NCBI RefSeq assembly: GCF_001482385.1
Contig: NZ_CP013611.1
Span: 2,604,001 to 2,668,000, forward strand
Origin: Pseudoalteromonas rubra
Lineage (GTDB): Bacteria; Pseudomonadota; Gammaproteobacteria; Enterobacterales; Alteromonadaceae
Reading direction: 5' to 3'
Length of the DNA stretch: 64,000 nucleotides
Of the stretch, positions 1 through 8,799 are shown piece after piece (the first letter of the stretch is position 1; each line of letters begins with the position of its first letter). The position numbers were made by a program, and so were the translations under genes. A model generated the notes under the pieces. That model was given only the letters and a program-made list of their open reading frames with translations. It was not told the origin of the DNA and did no database searches.

Positions 1-1695
1 CGTTACGGCGAAGTCGGCCTAGCAACTGAGCGCCTGTATCAAGGCACACAGGTCGCGCTACCCGGTGAAGCTGCTAATACATACGAAGCAGAGAACGCGA
101 AAAAATACCTGCAAATGGATGATGGTTCAACCGTCCAATACCCGGCAACAGTGCCATACCCAAGTACGACACTTGATGCCTACAATACCGTTCGGTTAGG
201 TGACACGGTAAGCAACCTGGAAGGTGTGATTACCTATAGCTTTAGTAAGTATCGACTGCACCCAACTCAGGCCCCGGCATTCATCAACAGTAATGAACGT
301 ACAGAACAGCCTGAGTTAAAAGGCGAAGGTGACCTGCGTATTGCCAGCTTTAACGTACTGAACTACTTCAATGGTGATGGTCAGGGTGCAGGTTTCCCAA
401 CAGAGCGCGGCGCAAAAACAGCTGAAGAGTTCGCGCGCCAGGAAGACAAACTGGTATCTGCAATTACAGCTCTGGATGCAGACGTAATCGGCCTGATGGA
501 AATTGAGAATGACGGCTATGGTGAGCACAGTGCTATTGCATCACTCGTCGCAGCTGTAAACGCCGAGTCGGCTAATACCTATGCATACGTGGACTTCAAA
601 GCACCAAAAGTGGGTGGCGATGTTATCGTAACAGGTATCATGTATCGCACTGATACAGTTGAAGAAGCGGGTGAGGCAGCCTTTACTACTGAAGCGCCAT
701 TTGATTACTATAACCGCCCTCCAATTGCGCAAAGCTTCCGCAAGCTAGACAATCACGAAGAGTTCACTGTTGCCGTCACTCACCTTAAATCAAAAGGCTG
801 CCGCAGCTCTAAAGACGACAATGCAGATCTGGGCGATGGCCAAGCCTGTTGGAATGCCGTTCGTACTCAAGGTGCCAATGCGTTCGCCGACTGGCTAGCA
901 ACCAACCCAACCGGTAACGACGATGCAGACGTTATTCTGGTCGGTGATATGAATGCCTATGCAATGGAAGATCCAATGCGCGCGCTTGAAGCCAAAGGCC
1001 TGAGCAATGTTATGACGCACCTGGATGGCAATACAGTTAGCTACTCTTATAACTTCTCAGGTCGTATGGGTAGCCTGGATCACGCAGTGGCTTCTGCGTC
1101 ACTGTTGGCTAAAGTCACCGATGCCACAGACTGGCACATCAACGCCGATGAACCACGATTACTGGACTACAATCTCTATCAGGATTACGACAGGAAGTAC
1201 GCCAAACCAGAAGGACTGTATGCCGACCACGCCTACCGTGCCTCTGACCACGATCCTGTGATTGTGGAGATTAAAACAGAAGCGGCGGAGCCGCCAGTTG
1301 ATCCACGTCCTGTGATTGAAGCAGGTCAAAGCTTTGATGTCGCAGAAAACACCCCGATCAACACTGCGATTGGCATGCTTAAATTCTCCGATGCCGATGC
1401 AGACGAGACGCCGGTTGAACGTTTTATTGTGACTGGTACAAGCGCCATTTCAGTCAATGAGGTTGGCCAAATTGTGGTTGCCGGCGAGCTGGATTATGAA
1501 TTCGATAACCGCATCGAGTTCATGGTACAGGCACAAGACAGTGCAGGTAACCTGTCAGAGCAAGTACAGGTTGTCGTTAACGTTATCGATGTCAAACAAG
1601 GTGATGACAATGACGATGATGATGACTCAGGCAGCCTGGGCTGGCTAGCCCTGTTTGCTGCACCAATGGCCTTGCTACGTCGCCGTACCAAGTAA
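1..1695 (+). CDS. ExeM/NucH-family extracellular endonuclease, 5'-truncated by window edge
   Basis: The reading frame is open from base 1, so the true start lies outside the window. The product is a secreted nuclease with an endonuclease/exonuclease/phosphatase (DNase I-like) fold. Visible motifs are RIASFNVLNYF at the domain start, the metal-binding glutamate in GLMEIEND, VTHLKSKG, the catalytic VGDMNAY and the terminal SDHDPV. A cadherin-like segment follows, then a low-complexity acidic stretch and a GlyGly-CTERM tail (SGSLGWLALF, one hydrophobic helix, RRRTK). That tail is known as a rhombosortase-processed surface sorting signal. The family degrades extracellular DNA for nutrition or biofilm remodelling; the function here is inferred from the domains. 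A strong hairpin terminator follows the stop. The missing N-terminus would hold the signal peptide and probably a lamin-tail or OB-fold region. Confidence 0.9.
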   Translation, partial: RYGEVGLATERLYQGTQVALPGEAANTYEAENAKKYLQMDDGSTVQYPATVPYPSTTLDAYNTVRLGDTVSNLEGVITYSFSKYRLHPTQAPAFINSNERTEQPELKGEGDLRIASFNVLNYFNGDGQGAGFPTERGAKTAEEFARQEDKLVSAITALDADVIGLMEIENDGYGEHSAIASLVAAVNAESANTYAYVDFKAPKVGGDVIVTGIMYRTDTVEEAGEAAFTTEAPFDYYNRPPIAQSFRKLDNHEEFTVAVTHLKSKGCRSSKDDNADLGDGQACWNAVRTQGANAFADWLATNPTGNDDADVILVGDMNAYAMEDPMRALEAKGLSNVMTHLDGNTVSYSYNFSGRMGSLDHAVASASLLAKVTDATDWHINADEPRLLDYNLYQDYDRKYAKPEGLYADHAYRASDHDPVIVEIKTEAAEPPVDPRPVIEAGQSFDVAENTPINTAIGMLKFSDADADETPVERFIVTGTSAISVNEVGQIVVAGELDYEFDNRIEFMVQAQDSAGNLSEQVQVVVNVIDVKQGDDNDDDDDSGSLGWLALFAAPMALLRRRTK

Positions 1696-1760
1696 GGTGC
1701 TGAGGTGATGGCCTGAGCATGCAACCTTGCTTAGGCCACACAGGCTAAAAAGAAGATAAA

Positions 1761-1790
1761 AAAATGCGCCTTACGGCGCATTTTTGTTTG
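1761..1790. terminator. Bidirectional Rho-independent terminator
   Basis: Perfect 10-bp stem AAAATGCGCC/GGCGCATTTT with loop TTAC, flanked by A and T runs on both sides. It lies between the convergent nuclease gene and the 140-residue membrane-protein gene, so it can serve both. Confidence 0.9.
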
Positions 1791-1832
1791 CTCTCAGTTT
1801 TTAATCAATTCACTTGGTGAATCAATAGGCAA

Positions 1833-2255
1833 TCAAGTGCTTACTTGATTGCCTTTACCCACTATGGGCACAGACAATACCTGAGCTGCTTTTTGCAATT
1901 CTGCATCATCTATGAACCAATAAGGAAAAGATACTCTTCGGTTGTTATGAAGGACAACCTTTAAGCATTGCAATGGACCCAGCTTTTGTAGCTCCAGTGA
2001 CGCTATTTCGTCTGCGTGCACATATCGTGTTTTCACCCATGTGCGATAACAAATTCCTGCTTTGTCGATATGTACAAAGCGCTTGTCGGTCAGTGTCATC
2101 AGCACAATTAAAGCGACACCCGACAATGATACAACCACCAGTGACGATGCTACGCCGTGAAGCGCCACCCAATTCATCATCACATAGCACAGCGAAATAC
2201 CACACACTGTGGCTAAAATGGCAAACCAGCTGATATCCAAATCTATAGTTCTCAT
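1833..2255 (-). CDS. Small membrane protein, unknown function
   Basis: A 140-residue protein with two hydrophobic helices close to the N-terminus (about residues 9-30 and 34-55). A soluble tail of mixed strand and helix character follows. The tail (KAGICYRTWVKTRYVHADEIASLEL onwards) resembles the bacterial PH-like domain of YdbT/YcxB-type membrane proteins; this is an impression from the pattern, not a search result. The start is supported by a strong Shine-Dalgarno (GGGGAGG, 5 nt before ATG). It stands alone between the nuclease and EF-G genes. Function not recognised. Confidence 0.7.
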   Translation of the reverse strand: MRTIDLDISWFAILATVCGISLCYVMMNWVALHGVASSLVVVSLSGVALIVLMTLTDKRFVHIDKAGICYRTWVKTRYVHADEIASLELQKLGPLQCLKVVLHNNRRVSFPYWFIDDAELQKAAQVLSVPIVGKGNQVST

Positions 2256-2481
2256 GAGTACCTCCCCACTTTACTCAATCACAAACAGAATCGACTGACT
2301 CTGGACCCTAATGATAAAGTTGCAAAGTCCCTAAATCAAGTCCGTTTATATGATTTTTAGCAATAGTTAAGAACACTAACTGGAGAGAAATGCTGGCATG
2401 AATTAATTTATACCCCCTCCTCCGGAAAAGAGCTTGCTTATTTTTAAGAGGTAAAACATAACTGAAATAACAAGGGCATTA
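2256..2481. other. Intergenic stretch with no gene found
   Basis: About 225 bases between the two minus-strand genes. It should hold the promoter of the small membrane-protein gene. I see no convincing small ORF or structured RNA here. Confidence 0.5.
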
Positions 2482-2508
2482 AAAAAGGCCGCGAATGCGG
2501 CCTTTTTC
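2481..2508 (-). terminator. Rho-independent terminator of the EF-G gene
   Basis: Hairpin AAAAAGGCCGC - GAAT - GCGGCCTTTTT, with a T run on the minus strand, placed just after the EF-G stop codon. Confidence 0.9.
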
Positions 2509-2525
2509 AGAAATCAGTCAACTAA

Positions 2526-4613
2526 TTACTTAGCTGCTTTTTTCTCTTTCTCAGCTGCGATTACTGCGTCAGCAACGTTTGCCGGGCAAGGTGCATAGTG
2601 AGAGAATTCCATTGAGAACTGACCACGACCAGACGTGATAGTACGCAGGTGACCGATGTATCCGAACATTTCAGATAGCGGTACTTCACCCTTGATACGT
2701 ACGCCAGTTGCGCCAGCTTCTTGGTCTTTGATCATACCACGACGACGGTTAAGGTCACCGATTACGTCACCTACGTTGTCTTCTGGTGTGAACACGTCAA
2801 CCTTCATCACAGGCTCAAGAAGTTGAGGACCCGCTTTAGGGATTGACTGACGGAATGCGCCTTTAGCTGCGATTTCGAAAGCGATAGCTGATGAGTCAAC
2901 TGCGTGGAAACCACCGTCGAACAGCTCAACTTCAACGTCTAGTACTGGGAAGCCAGCTAGAACACCTTCGTCCATCATCATCTTGAAGCCTTTCTCAACT
3001 GCTGGCCAGAATTCCTTAGGAACGTTACCACCAACAACTGAAGATGAGAAAGTGTAGCCAGAGTTAGGCTCACCAGGCTTGATGCGGTAGTCGATCTTAC
3101 CGAACTGACCAGAACCACCAGACTGTTTCTTGTGCGTGTAGCTATCTTCAACTTCTTGCGTGATAGTTTCACGGTAAGCAACCTGAGGCTGACCAACAAC
3201 AAGTTCAACACCGTAAGTACGCTTAAGGATGTCAACTTTGATGTCAAGGTGAAGTTCACCCATACCTTTAAGGATGGTTTCGCCTGAATCTTCGTCAGTT
3301 TCAACCTGGAATGAAGGATCTTCTGCAACCATCTTACCGATCGCGATACCCATCTTCTCGTTACCACCTTTATCTTTAGGTGCTACCGCGATAGAGATTA
3401 CCGGCTCAGGGAAGATCATCGCTTCAAGAGTACATTCGTGCTTAGGATCACATAGAGTGTGACCAGTCTGAACGTTCTTCATACCAACAACCGCGATGAT
3501 GTCACCCGCTTGTGCTTCAGTCAGTTCGTTACGCTCGTCTGCTTGCATCTCAACCATACGGCCGATACGCTCTGTTTTACCAGTTGCAGAGTTAAGTACT
3601 GTGTCACCTTTTTTCATGCGACCAGAGTAGATACGGATAAAGGTCAGGGCACCGAAGCGGTCATCCATGATCTTAAACGCAAGCGCTTTAAGCGGCTGCT
3701 CAGCATCAACAGTTGCAACTTCACCAGTAGGCTCACCAGTGTCTTTGTCTGTAAGCGGCTGAGGATCAACTTCTGTTGGTGCTGGTAGGTAATCTACAAC
3801 AGCATCTAGTACTAGTTGCATACCTTTGTTTTTGAATGCAGAACCACAGTAAGTTGGGAAGAACGCAAGATCACGTGTACCTTTACGGATACATGCTTTG
3901 ATCTGTTCAAGAGAAGGCATTTCACCTTCCATGTACGCTTCCATCAGGTCGTCGTCTTGCTCAACCGCAGTTTCGATCAGCATTTCATGGTATTCTTCAA
4001 CTTTGTCAACCATGTCTGCTGGTACGTCTTGGATCTCGTAGTTTTCAGGAAGACCAGTCTCATCCCAAACGTACGCTTTCTTCTCAAGTACGTCTACAAC
4101 ACCACAGAACTCGTCTTCGATACCGATAGGCAGCGTCATAACAAGTGGGTTAGCAGCAAGTACGTTCTGAACCTGATCTACTACGCGGTAGAAATCAGCA
4201 CCCATACGGTCAAGCTTGTTTACGAAGATACAACGTGCAACTTCTGATTCGTTCGCGTAACGCCAGTTAGTTTCTGACTGAGGCTCAACACCGCCAGATC
4301 CACAGAATACACCGATACCACCGTCAAGTACTTTCAGTGAACGATATACTTCAACTGTGAAGTCAACGTGTCCAGGAGTGTCGATAACGTTTAAGCGGTG
4401 GCCTTTCCACTCACAAGTTACCGCAGCTGACTGGATTGTAATACCACGCTCAGCTTCCTGCTCCATGAAGTCAGTTGTAGACTCACCGTCGTGTACTTCA
4501 CCGGTTTTATGAATTTTACCAGTAAGCTTTAGTATACGCTCAGTGGTGGTAGTTTTACCCGCATCAACGTGCGCGAAAATACCAATGTTTCTGTACTTTG
4601 ATAAATCTGCCAT
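2526..4613 (-). CDS. fusA2: Elongation factor G paralogue (EF-G2 type)
   Basis: A 695-residue translational GTPase that promotes ribosome translocation or recycling. GTPase motifs are G1 AHVDAGKT (residues 14-21), G2 RGITI (56-60), G3 DTPGH (78-82) and G4 NKLD (132-135), followed by the usual EF-G domains II-V to the C-terminus. The gene is alone, with no rpsL, rpsG or tuf beside it. Its G1 context ([12 protein letters not shown]) differs from the str-operon form I would expect (IGISAHIDAGKT). Many marine gammaproteobacteria carry such a second copy, so I read it as the paralogue rather than the str-operon fusA. Whether it works in elongation or recycling cannot be told from the sequence. A TATACT -10 candidate lies about 40 nt upstream of the start (4653-4658). 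Confidence 0.93.
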   Translation of the reverse strand: MADLSKYRNIGIFAHVDAGKTTTTERILKLTGKIHKTGEVHDGESTTDFMEQEAERGITIQSAAVTCEWKGHRLNVIDTPGHVDFTVEVYRSLKVLDGGIGVFCGSGGVEPQSETNWRYANESEVARCIFVNKLDRMGADFYRVVDQVQNVLAANPLVMTLPIGIEDEFCGVVDVLEKKAYVWDETGLPENYEIQDVPADMVDKVEEYHEMLIETAVEQDDDLMEAYMEGEMPSLEQIKACIRKGTRDLAFFPTYCGSAFKNKGMQLVLDAVVDYLPAPTEVDPQPLTDKDTGEPTGEVATVDAEQPLKALAFKIMDDRFGALTFIRIYSGRMKKGDTVLNSATGKTERIGRMVEMQADERNELTEAQAGDIIAVVGMKNVQTGHTLCDPKHECTLEAMIFPEPVISIAVAPKDKGGNEKMGIAIGKMVAEDPSFQVETDEDSGETILKGMGELHLDIKVDILKRTYGVELVVGQPQVAYRETITQEVEDSYTHKKQSGGSGQFGKIDYRIKPGEPNSGYTFSSSVVGGNVPKEFWPAVEKGFKMMMDEGVLAGFPVLDVEVELFDGGFHAVDSSAIAFEIAAKGAFRQSIPKAGPQLLEPVMKVDVFTPEDNVGDVIGDLNRRRGMIKDQEAGATGVRIKGEVPLSEMFGYIGHLRTITSGRGQFSMEFSHYAPCPANVADAVIAAEKEKKAAK

Positions 4614-4945
4614 TGTTTTGCTCTATTTAAAGTAGAAAAATTATTCGGCCGGAGTATATCACCTCTTTAGGCGAACATCATCCTTCAAGTCGTCTAAAAT
4701 GCAATCAATTTGAGAAAAAAGTGGTTTCTACTGGAATGTATTTTGCTTATATGGCTTTTATGCGTTCGAAAACGCCGTCAGATAAAGGCTGTCCCCATTT
4801 TGTCTAATAACCAAAGTGTGATGAACGAGCCTAATCAGCGGCCATTTTAATCGCCTAAATAACCGCTGATTGCTGCCCGGGCTTACCTAAAACAGGGGCT
4901 TTGGCGATGATCTTGCTCCTGAGCATAATGCCTGCTTTGAGCGCG
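4614..4945. other. Intergenic region: EF-G promoter and GntP 3' flank
   Basis: About 330 bases without a gene. It contains the likely EF-G promoter (minus-strand -10 TATACT at 4653-4658) and a 9-bp inverted repeat AATCAGCGG (4833-4841) / CCGCTGATT (4863-4871). That repeat could be the end of the upstream permease transcript, but it lacks a T run. Confidence 0.45.
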
Positions 4946-6247
4946 CTAAAACCAGATAAACAAGCCCAGGATCAGCCCAACCCCCAGTAAAGGCACTAAG
5001 ACAGTCAACACCGCCAATGGCCAGTATGCATCCTGATGTTTTTCACCACAGATCGCCCGCACTGTGGTCACGACATAGCCATTGTGCGGCAAAGTGTCGA
5101 GTGCGCCTGAGCTGATCGCCACCACCCGGTGAAGCTGACTGGCATCCACGCCTAAGTCGAGATAATGTGGCGCAACCAAGGGTAGGGCAATGGCCTGTCC
5201 ACCCGATGCCGACCCTGTCAGTGCGGCGATCACGCTGACCGCAATCGCGGCACCGAGCAGTTCGTTGCCGGGAATACTGGTCATCAGGGCAACGGCCTCA
5301 TTAAAGGCCGGCGTGCCCTTGGCCACCGCACCAAACCCGACCACCGCAGCCGTGTTGCCGATCGCTACCAAAGCCCCTGTGGTACCTAAGTTCACCGCCT
5401 GAGATAAATTATGAAAATGCCTGAAGTTAATCGCTAATATCGTCAGCACTCCCCCCAGTAATGCGACGATCAGCGCGTTTTGCTGGAGTGTGCTATGCAG
5501 AGTAAACGACAAAATCAGCACAACCAGCAAGGGCAATAAACCCGTGATCGGGTGCGGTAAATTGCGCTGGATCTGCTCCGGGTCATTGTCCCTGGCCACA
5601 AAACATTCGCCATTGGCCACCGCCCGGCGGATCATCCAGCTTAAGAGTACATAACCTAATCCCGCCATGAAAATGGCCACCACCAGGCTTTCCTGCCAGG
5701 CAGCATAGGGCGAAGTCCCCAGGTATTTGATTGGGATCCAGTTCTGAATTTCGGGCGACCCCGCTGAGGTCATGGTAAAGGTCACGGAACCAAATGCCAG
5801 CACCGCGGGAATAAAGCGCCGGGGTAAATTAGCATCTTTAAACAGACTGAGCGCCATGGGGTATACAGAAAAGGCAACAATGAACACGCTAACGCCGCCA
5901 TAGGTCAGCAAAGCACAAGCCAATACCACAGCTAACACCGCGTATTTCATGCCGATTTTGCCAATCACATAATGGGCAATGGCATCCGCAGCCCCGCTGT
6001 CCTCCATAAACTTGCCAAACAAAGAGCCCAGCAGGAACATTAAAAACCAGGCTTGCAAAAATCCGGCAAATCCGGCCATATAGAGAGACACAAAGGGTTG
6101 ACCTGCGGTGGCATTAAAAATAGCAATGTCACTGGTCAGCGCCACGATTAATGCGCACAGAGGCGCAGCGATAAACAAGTTGACCCCTCGCAGGGTCAGG
6201 CCAATCAGTAACGCCAATGCACCGATTAAGCCAAGTAAACTCAGCAT
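4946..6247 (-). CDS. GntP-family permease
   Basis: A 433-residue, strongly hydrophobic inner-membrane protein with about 12 predicted helices, matching the gluconate:H+ symporter (GntP/IT) family in length and composition. It begins MLSLLGLIGALALLIGLTLRG. It contains the family-like SASGGQAIALPLVAP and the late DTLPHNGYVVTT segment. The start has AGGA 6 nt upstream. GntP members carry gluconate, D-serine or other small hydroxy acids. The DTLPHNGY version is common in members annotated only as GntP permeases, so the substrate is unknown. No sugar-acid kinase or catabolic gene is adjacent to give a clue. Confidence 0.85.
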   Translation of the reverse strand: MLSLLGLIGALALLIGLTLRGVNLFIAAPLCALIVALTSDIAIFNATAGQPFVSLYMAGFAGFLQAWFLMFLLGSLFGKFMEDSGAADAIAHYVIGKIGMKYAVLAVVLACALLTYGGVSVFIVAFSVYPMALSLFKDANLPRRFIPAVLAFGSVTFTMTSAGSPEIQNWIPIKYLGTSPYAAWQESLVVAIFMAGLGYVLLSWMIRRAVANGECFVARDNDPEQIQRNLPHPITGLLPLLVVLILSFTLHSTLQQNALIVALLGGVLTILAINFRHFHNLSQAVNLGTTGALVAIGNTAAVVGFGAVAKGTPAFNEAVALMTSIPGNELLGAAIAVSVIAALTGSASGGQAIALPLVAPHYLDLGVDASQLHRVVAISSGALDTLPHNGYVVTTVRAICGEKHQDAYWPLAVLTVLVPLLGVGLILGLFIWF

Positions 6248-6376
6248 ACATGTCCTGTTGATTTTTTGTTATTTAAGGTTAGTTATACGGCAATTTGGCA
6301 CCGGGATCGAGCACCCTGAGCAGATCCTTACTGAGGGGCGTTACCGACTATCGAACAACTACAAAGGGAACAAAGC

Positions 6377-7261
6377 ATGGCTATAAGCAACACTTCTCTG
6401 GGAACACTCTTTGCGCTGGCGCTGACCACCAATGCCTGTGCAGAAGCGACGGAACGCGCAACCTGGCTGTGGAAAAAAGGCGCAGATCCGCTGGGGGCAT
6501 CCGCCATGATCACCAGCCAGTCGACGCAGCATACGCTGATCGATTTGCTGCAACAGCAACATATCACGGCCGTCTATGGCTCCTACGGACAATATACACA
6601 AACGCAGTCACAGGCCGTCGCACAGTGGAATCAGACACTGGCTGCGCATGGTATTCAGTCACACTACCTGATGGCGCAAAATACCTGGGTTTTCGCGCAA
6701 AACCACAGCAAAATGCTCAACAAATTACAAACCCGCCTGATCGATTATCAGCGCAATGCTACGCCTGATGCTGGATTTACAGCACTGCATCTGGATATTG
6801 AGCCTCATGCACTGGCTGAATGGAAGCAAGGCACGCCCCAGTCTCGTCAGGCGTTGCTGTGGCAGCTCATAGATACATTCAAAGCCATCAGAGCTTTGCT
6901 AGATGATCAGGGTATGACGCAGTTAAAGCTGTACGCCGATATTCCCACCTGGTATGACAGCTCAGCTAAAATAGGCTGGGTCGACCAAGGGGCGGCCTTT
7001 TTTGCCGCACTGGAGGAGGTACTGGATGGGATTTCAATTATGGCTTACGAGCGGGATAACAGCGCCTCCATTTTGAATGCCACTACTGATGAACGGGCAC
7101 TCGCCTCCCCCACATTTTCGGTGAGACTGGGCGTAGATGTCAGCAATACCTGGCAGAGTCCTGCCCATTTATACCAGGTCATTGGTGAGCTGGAAGCCGC
7201 GCAACAGCGCGTCGATATTCACGATGCAACCGACTACTATTACTGGCTGCAAGCACACTAA
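6377..7261 (+). CDS. Secreted TIM-barrel-like protein, unknown function
   Basis: A 294-residue protein with a short signal peptide (cleavage near TNACA-EA, about residue 22) and a good ribosome site (AAAGGGAAC before ATG). The body shows alternating strand/helix segments with barrel-type motifs: ITAVYGSYG, FTALHLDIEPHAL, KLYADIPTWYD and DGISIMAYERDN. The acidic HLDIEP strand end and the late IMAYER segment recall GH18-like or related (beta/alpha)8 hydrolases. A clear DxxDxDxE chitinase signature is absent. I therefore call it a glycosidase-like exported protein and leave the substrate open. It stands alone, divergent from the GntP gene. Confidence 0.7.
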   Translation: MAISNTSLGTLFALALTTNACAEATERATWLWKKGADPLGASAMITSQSTQHTLIDLLQQQHITAVYGSYGQYTQTQSQAVAQWNQTLAAHGIQSHYLMAQNTWVFAQNHSKMLNKLQTRLIDYQRNATPDAGFTALHLDIEPHALAEWKQGTPQSRQALLWQLIDTFKAIRALLDDQGMTQLKLYADIPTWYDSSAKIGWVDQGAAFFAALEEVLDGISIMAYERDNSASILNATTDERALASPTFSVRLGVDVSNTWQSPAHLYQVIGELEAAQQRVDIHDATDYYYWLQAH

Positions 7262-7271
7262 GCCCACGCCT

Positions 7272-7460
7272 TTACTCACCCTGATGCTCGCATGTCAGTG
7301 TTACCTGCACGTGCGACGTCATAGTGTGTGCCTGCTCTTTGCAATGATAACCATACCTTTGAGTAAACCGGTGTAGCTCCTGCTCATCATCGCGCTGATC
7401 CGCATCATTCCAGTTCGCCTCATAGGTTACCGTATAAATACATCCCATACATAGATCCAT
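7272..7460 (-). CDS. Possible small Cys-rich protein next to a Fur box
   Basis: A 62-codon frame whose composition looks protein-like (IYTVTYEANWNDADQ, then RYGYHCKEQ and VQVTLTCEH). It is convergent with the preceding gene, 10 nt apart. The proposed ATG at 7460 lies just 20 bases from the first Fur box of the sRNA array (7481-7495), which faces both ways, so iron control from the same operator is possible. No strong Shine-Dalgarno is visible. Starts further upstream would run into the sRNA promoter. This may be real or chance; no family recognised. Confidence 0.35.
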   Translation of the reverse strand: MDLCMGCIYTVTYEANWNDADQRDDEQELHRFTQRYGYHCKEQAHTMTSHVQVTLTCEHQGE

Positions 7461-7480
7461 AAAGCAGCCACAAATATAAA

Positions 7481-7541
7481 TGAGAATTATTTTCAAAAGG
7501 CAATTGACAGGCACCAAGATCTAATTGATAATCAATCTCAA
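7481..7541 (+). promoter_or_regulatory. Promoter and two Fur boxes of sRNA copy 1
   Basis: Upstream Fur box TGAGAATTATTTTCA (7481-7495) and downstream box TGATAATCAATCTCA (7526-7540). Each has 2 mismatches to the 7-1-7 consensus TGATAATNATTATCA. Between and overlapping them is TTGACA (7504-7509), a 17-nt spacer and GATAAT (7527-7532). Fur bound here would cover the -35/-10 region, so transcription is expected only in iron limitation. Confidence 0.85.
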
Positions 7542-7747
7542 CAAAGTGACGTGACGGTTCATTTTGTTACTCTAATTGTTTCTCGACCCTGAAACGCGTG
7601 TCGCGCACGATAACAGCACTGGTTGTTAATGAGTTACATTGACGCCCCTTGGTGTAACTCAACAACCGCCTTATATTTTACTTGCTACATTGCTCATATC
7701 GGTGACGGTAGATATGATCCCAAAAAGCCCTCCTCAGGGCTTTTTTC
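7540..7747 (+). ncRNA. RyhB-like sRNA, copy 1
   Basis: Predicted transcript of about 208 nt, from 7 nt after the -10 box to the terminator hairpin GCCCT-CCTC-AGGGC plus T run (7722-7746). It contains a 5' hairpin AACAAA/TTTGTT and a long second hairpin (7621-7667) with loop CGCCCC at 7643-7648. The invariant core (7678-7717) begins TTACTTGCTACATTGCTC. The core shares ACATTGCTCA with the conserved pairing region of enterobacterial and Vibrio RyhB. The length fits the long (over 200 nt) Vibrio form better than the 90-nt E. coli form. This is the most diverged copy: its second stem is longer (GAGTTACA/TGTAACTC inside GGTTGTT/AACAACC). Expected role is Hfq-dependent repression of iron-using or iron-storing genes when iron is scarce (inference from family). 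Confidence 0.82.
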
Positions 7748-7882
7748 ATTTCTGAACGAAGACAGACTCCCTTTTGTATTCTCCCTGACAACTAAGCTCC
7801 AGCTACATCATCAAAAACGCCAATGTAATGCCCTGCACAACATCAACGGATACAACTGCAAGCAGTAAAGAGATAAACTAAA

Positions 7883-7942
7883 TGAGAATTATTTTCAAAA
7901 ATTGTTTGACAGGCATAAAGATCTAATTGATAATCACTCTCA
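7883..7942 (+). promoter_or_regulatory. Promoter and two Fur boxes of sRNA copy 2
   Basis: Fur box TGAGAATTATTTTCA (7883-7897, 2 mismatches) and TGATAATCACTCTCA (7928-7942, 2 mismatches), with TTGACA (7906-7911), 17 nt, GATAAT (7929-7934). Confidence 0.85.
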
Positions 7943-8159
7943 ACAAAGCGAGATTGACGGCTCACTTTGTCGAAGTACGTAATTTGTTTCTCGACCCTGA
8001 AACACGTGATGCGCACGTAAACAGCGCAGGTTGCAGGTGTTAAGTATTAACGCCCCTTAATGCAGGATGCTTGCAACCAACTTACTATTTTACTTGCTAC
8101 ATTGCTCATATCGGTGACGGTAGATATGAACATAAAAAGCCCTGCTCAGGGCTTTTTTT
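7942..8159 (+). ncRNA. RyhB-like sRNA, copy 2
   Basis: About 218 nt. 5' hairpin CAACAAAG/CTTTGTCG, second hairpin closed by GGTTGCA/TGCAACC (8029-8078) with inner stem GTATTAA/TTAATGC around loop CGCCCC (8051-8056). The 40-nt core (8090-8129) is identical to the other copies. Terminator GCCCTGCTCAGGGC plus seven T (8134-8157). The spacer before the next unit is short, so each unit appears to be transcribed and terminated on its own. Confidence 0.85.
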
Positions 8160-8204
8160 ATGCCTGAAATTTACTGCCTGATGATCCAATTACAAAAACG
8201 CAAA

Positions 8205-8264
8205 TGAGAATTAATTTCAAATAGATGTTGACACTCACAAAGATCTAACTGATAATCATTATCA
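8205..8264 (+). promoter_or_regulatory. Promoter and two Fur boxes of sRNA copy 3
   Basis: Upstream box TGAGAATTAATTTCA (8205-8219, 3 mismatches) and a perfect downstream box TGATAATCATTATCA (8250-8264). TTGACA 8228-8233, 17 nt, GATAAT 8251-8256. The -10 is embedded in the perfect Fur box. Confidence 0.88.
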
Positions 8265-8479
8265 ACAAAGCGAGGTTGACGGCTCAATTTGTTGATGTTT
8301 TAACTTGTTTTCGACCCAGAATAAGTACGTGTTGCTCACGCAAAAAAGCTTAGGTTGCAGGTGTAAAGCACTGACGCCCCTCGGTGCAGCTCACAGGCAA
8401 CCCACTATATTACTTGCTACATTGCTCATATCGGTGACGGTAGATATGAAATCGAAAAGCCCTGCTCAGGGCTTTTTTT
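8264..8479 (+). ncRNA. RyhB-like sRNA, copy 3
   Basis: About 216 nt. 5' hairpin CAACAAA/TTTGTTG, second hairpin GGTTGC/GCAACC (8353-8402) with inner stem GCACTGA/TCGGTGC and loop CGCCCC (8375-8380). Invariant core at 8410-8449, terminator 8455-8478. A reading frame crosses this unit, but it has no Shine-Dalgarno, is not kept in the sister copies and runs through the terminator, so I treat the unit as non-coding. Confidence 0.85.
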
Positions 8480-8523
8480 ATGCCTGAAATTTACGACCTG
8501 ATGATCCAACCATAAAACGCAAA

Positions 8524-8583
8524 TGAGAATTAATTTTAAATAGGTATTGACACCCGAACAAATCTAATTGATAATCATTATCA
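8524..8583 (+). promoter_or_regulatory. Promoter and two Fur boxes of sRNA copy 4
   Basis: Upstream box TGAGAATTAATTTTA (8524-8538, 4 mismatches) and a perfect downstream box TGATAATCATTATCA (8569-8583). TTGACA 8547-8552, 17 nt, GATAAT 8570-8575. Confidence 0.88.
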
Positions 8584-8799
8584 ACAAAGCGAGATTGACG
8601 GCTCACTTTGTTGTAGTACTCAGTTTGTTTCTCGACTCAGAAATACGTGTTGCTTACGCAAAAAGCTCTGGTTGCAGGTGAAAAACATTAACGCCCCTTG
8701 ATGTGGCTCACAGGCAACCAACTCACATTTTACTTGCTACATTGCTCATATCGGTGACGGTAGATATGAAATCAAAAAGCCCTGCCCCGGGCTTTTTTT
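8583..8799 (+). ncRNA. RyhB-like sRNA, copy 4
   Basis: About 217 nt. 5' hairpin CAACAAAG/CTTTGTTG (perfect 8 bp), second hairpin GGTTGC/GCAACC (8670-8719) with inner stem ACATTAA/TTGATGT and loop CGCCCC (8692-8697). Invariant core at 8730-8769, terminator GCCC-TGCCCC-GGGC plus T run (8774-8798). On the minus strand this hairpin is also followed by Ts, so it can end the convergent ylqF transcript, whose stop is 29 nt away. Confidence 0.86.

Noticed and set aside
6287..6310. TTTGGCACC as a second sigma54 promoter before the TIM-barrel gene
   Set aside because: The -24 half is present, but there is no GC-containing -12 element at the right spacing.
7623..8487. Open frames crossing sRNA copies 1 and 3
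   Set aside because: No ribosome sites, frames not kept between copies, and they read through the terminator hairpins. The conserved signal is at RNA level.
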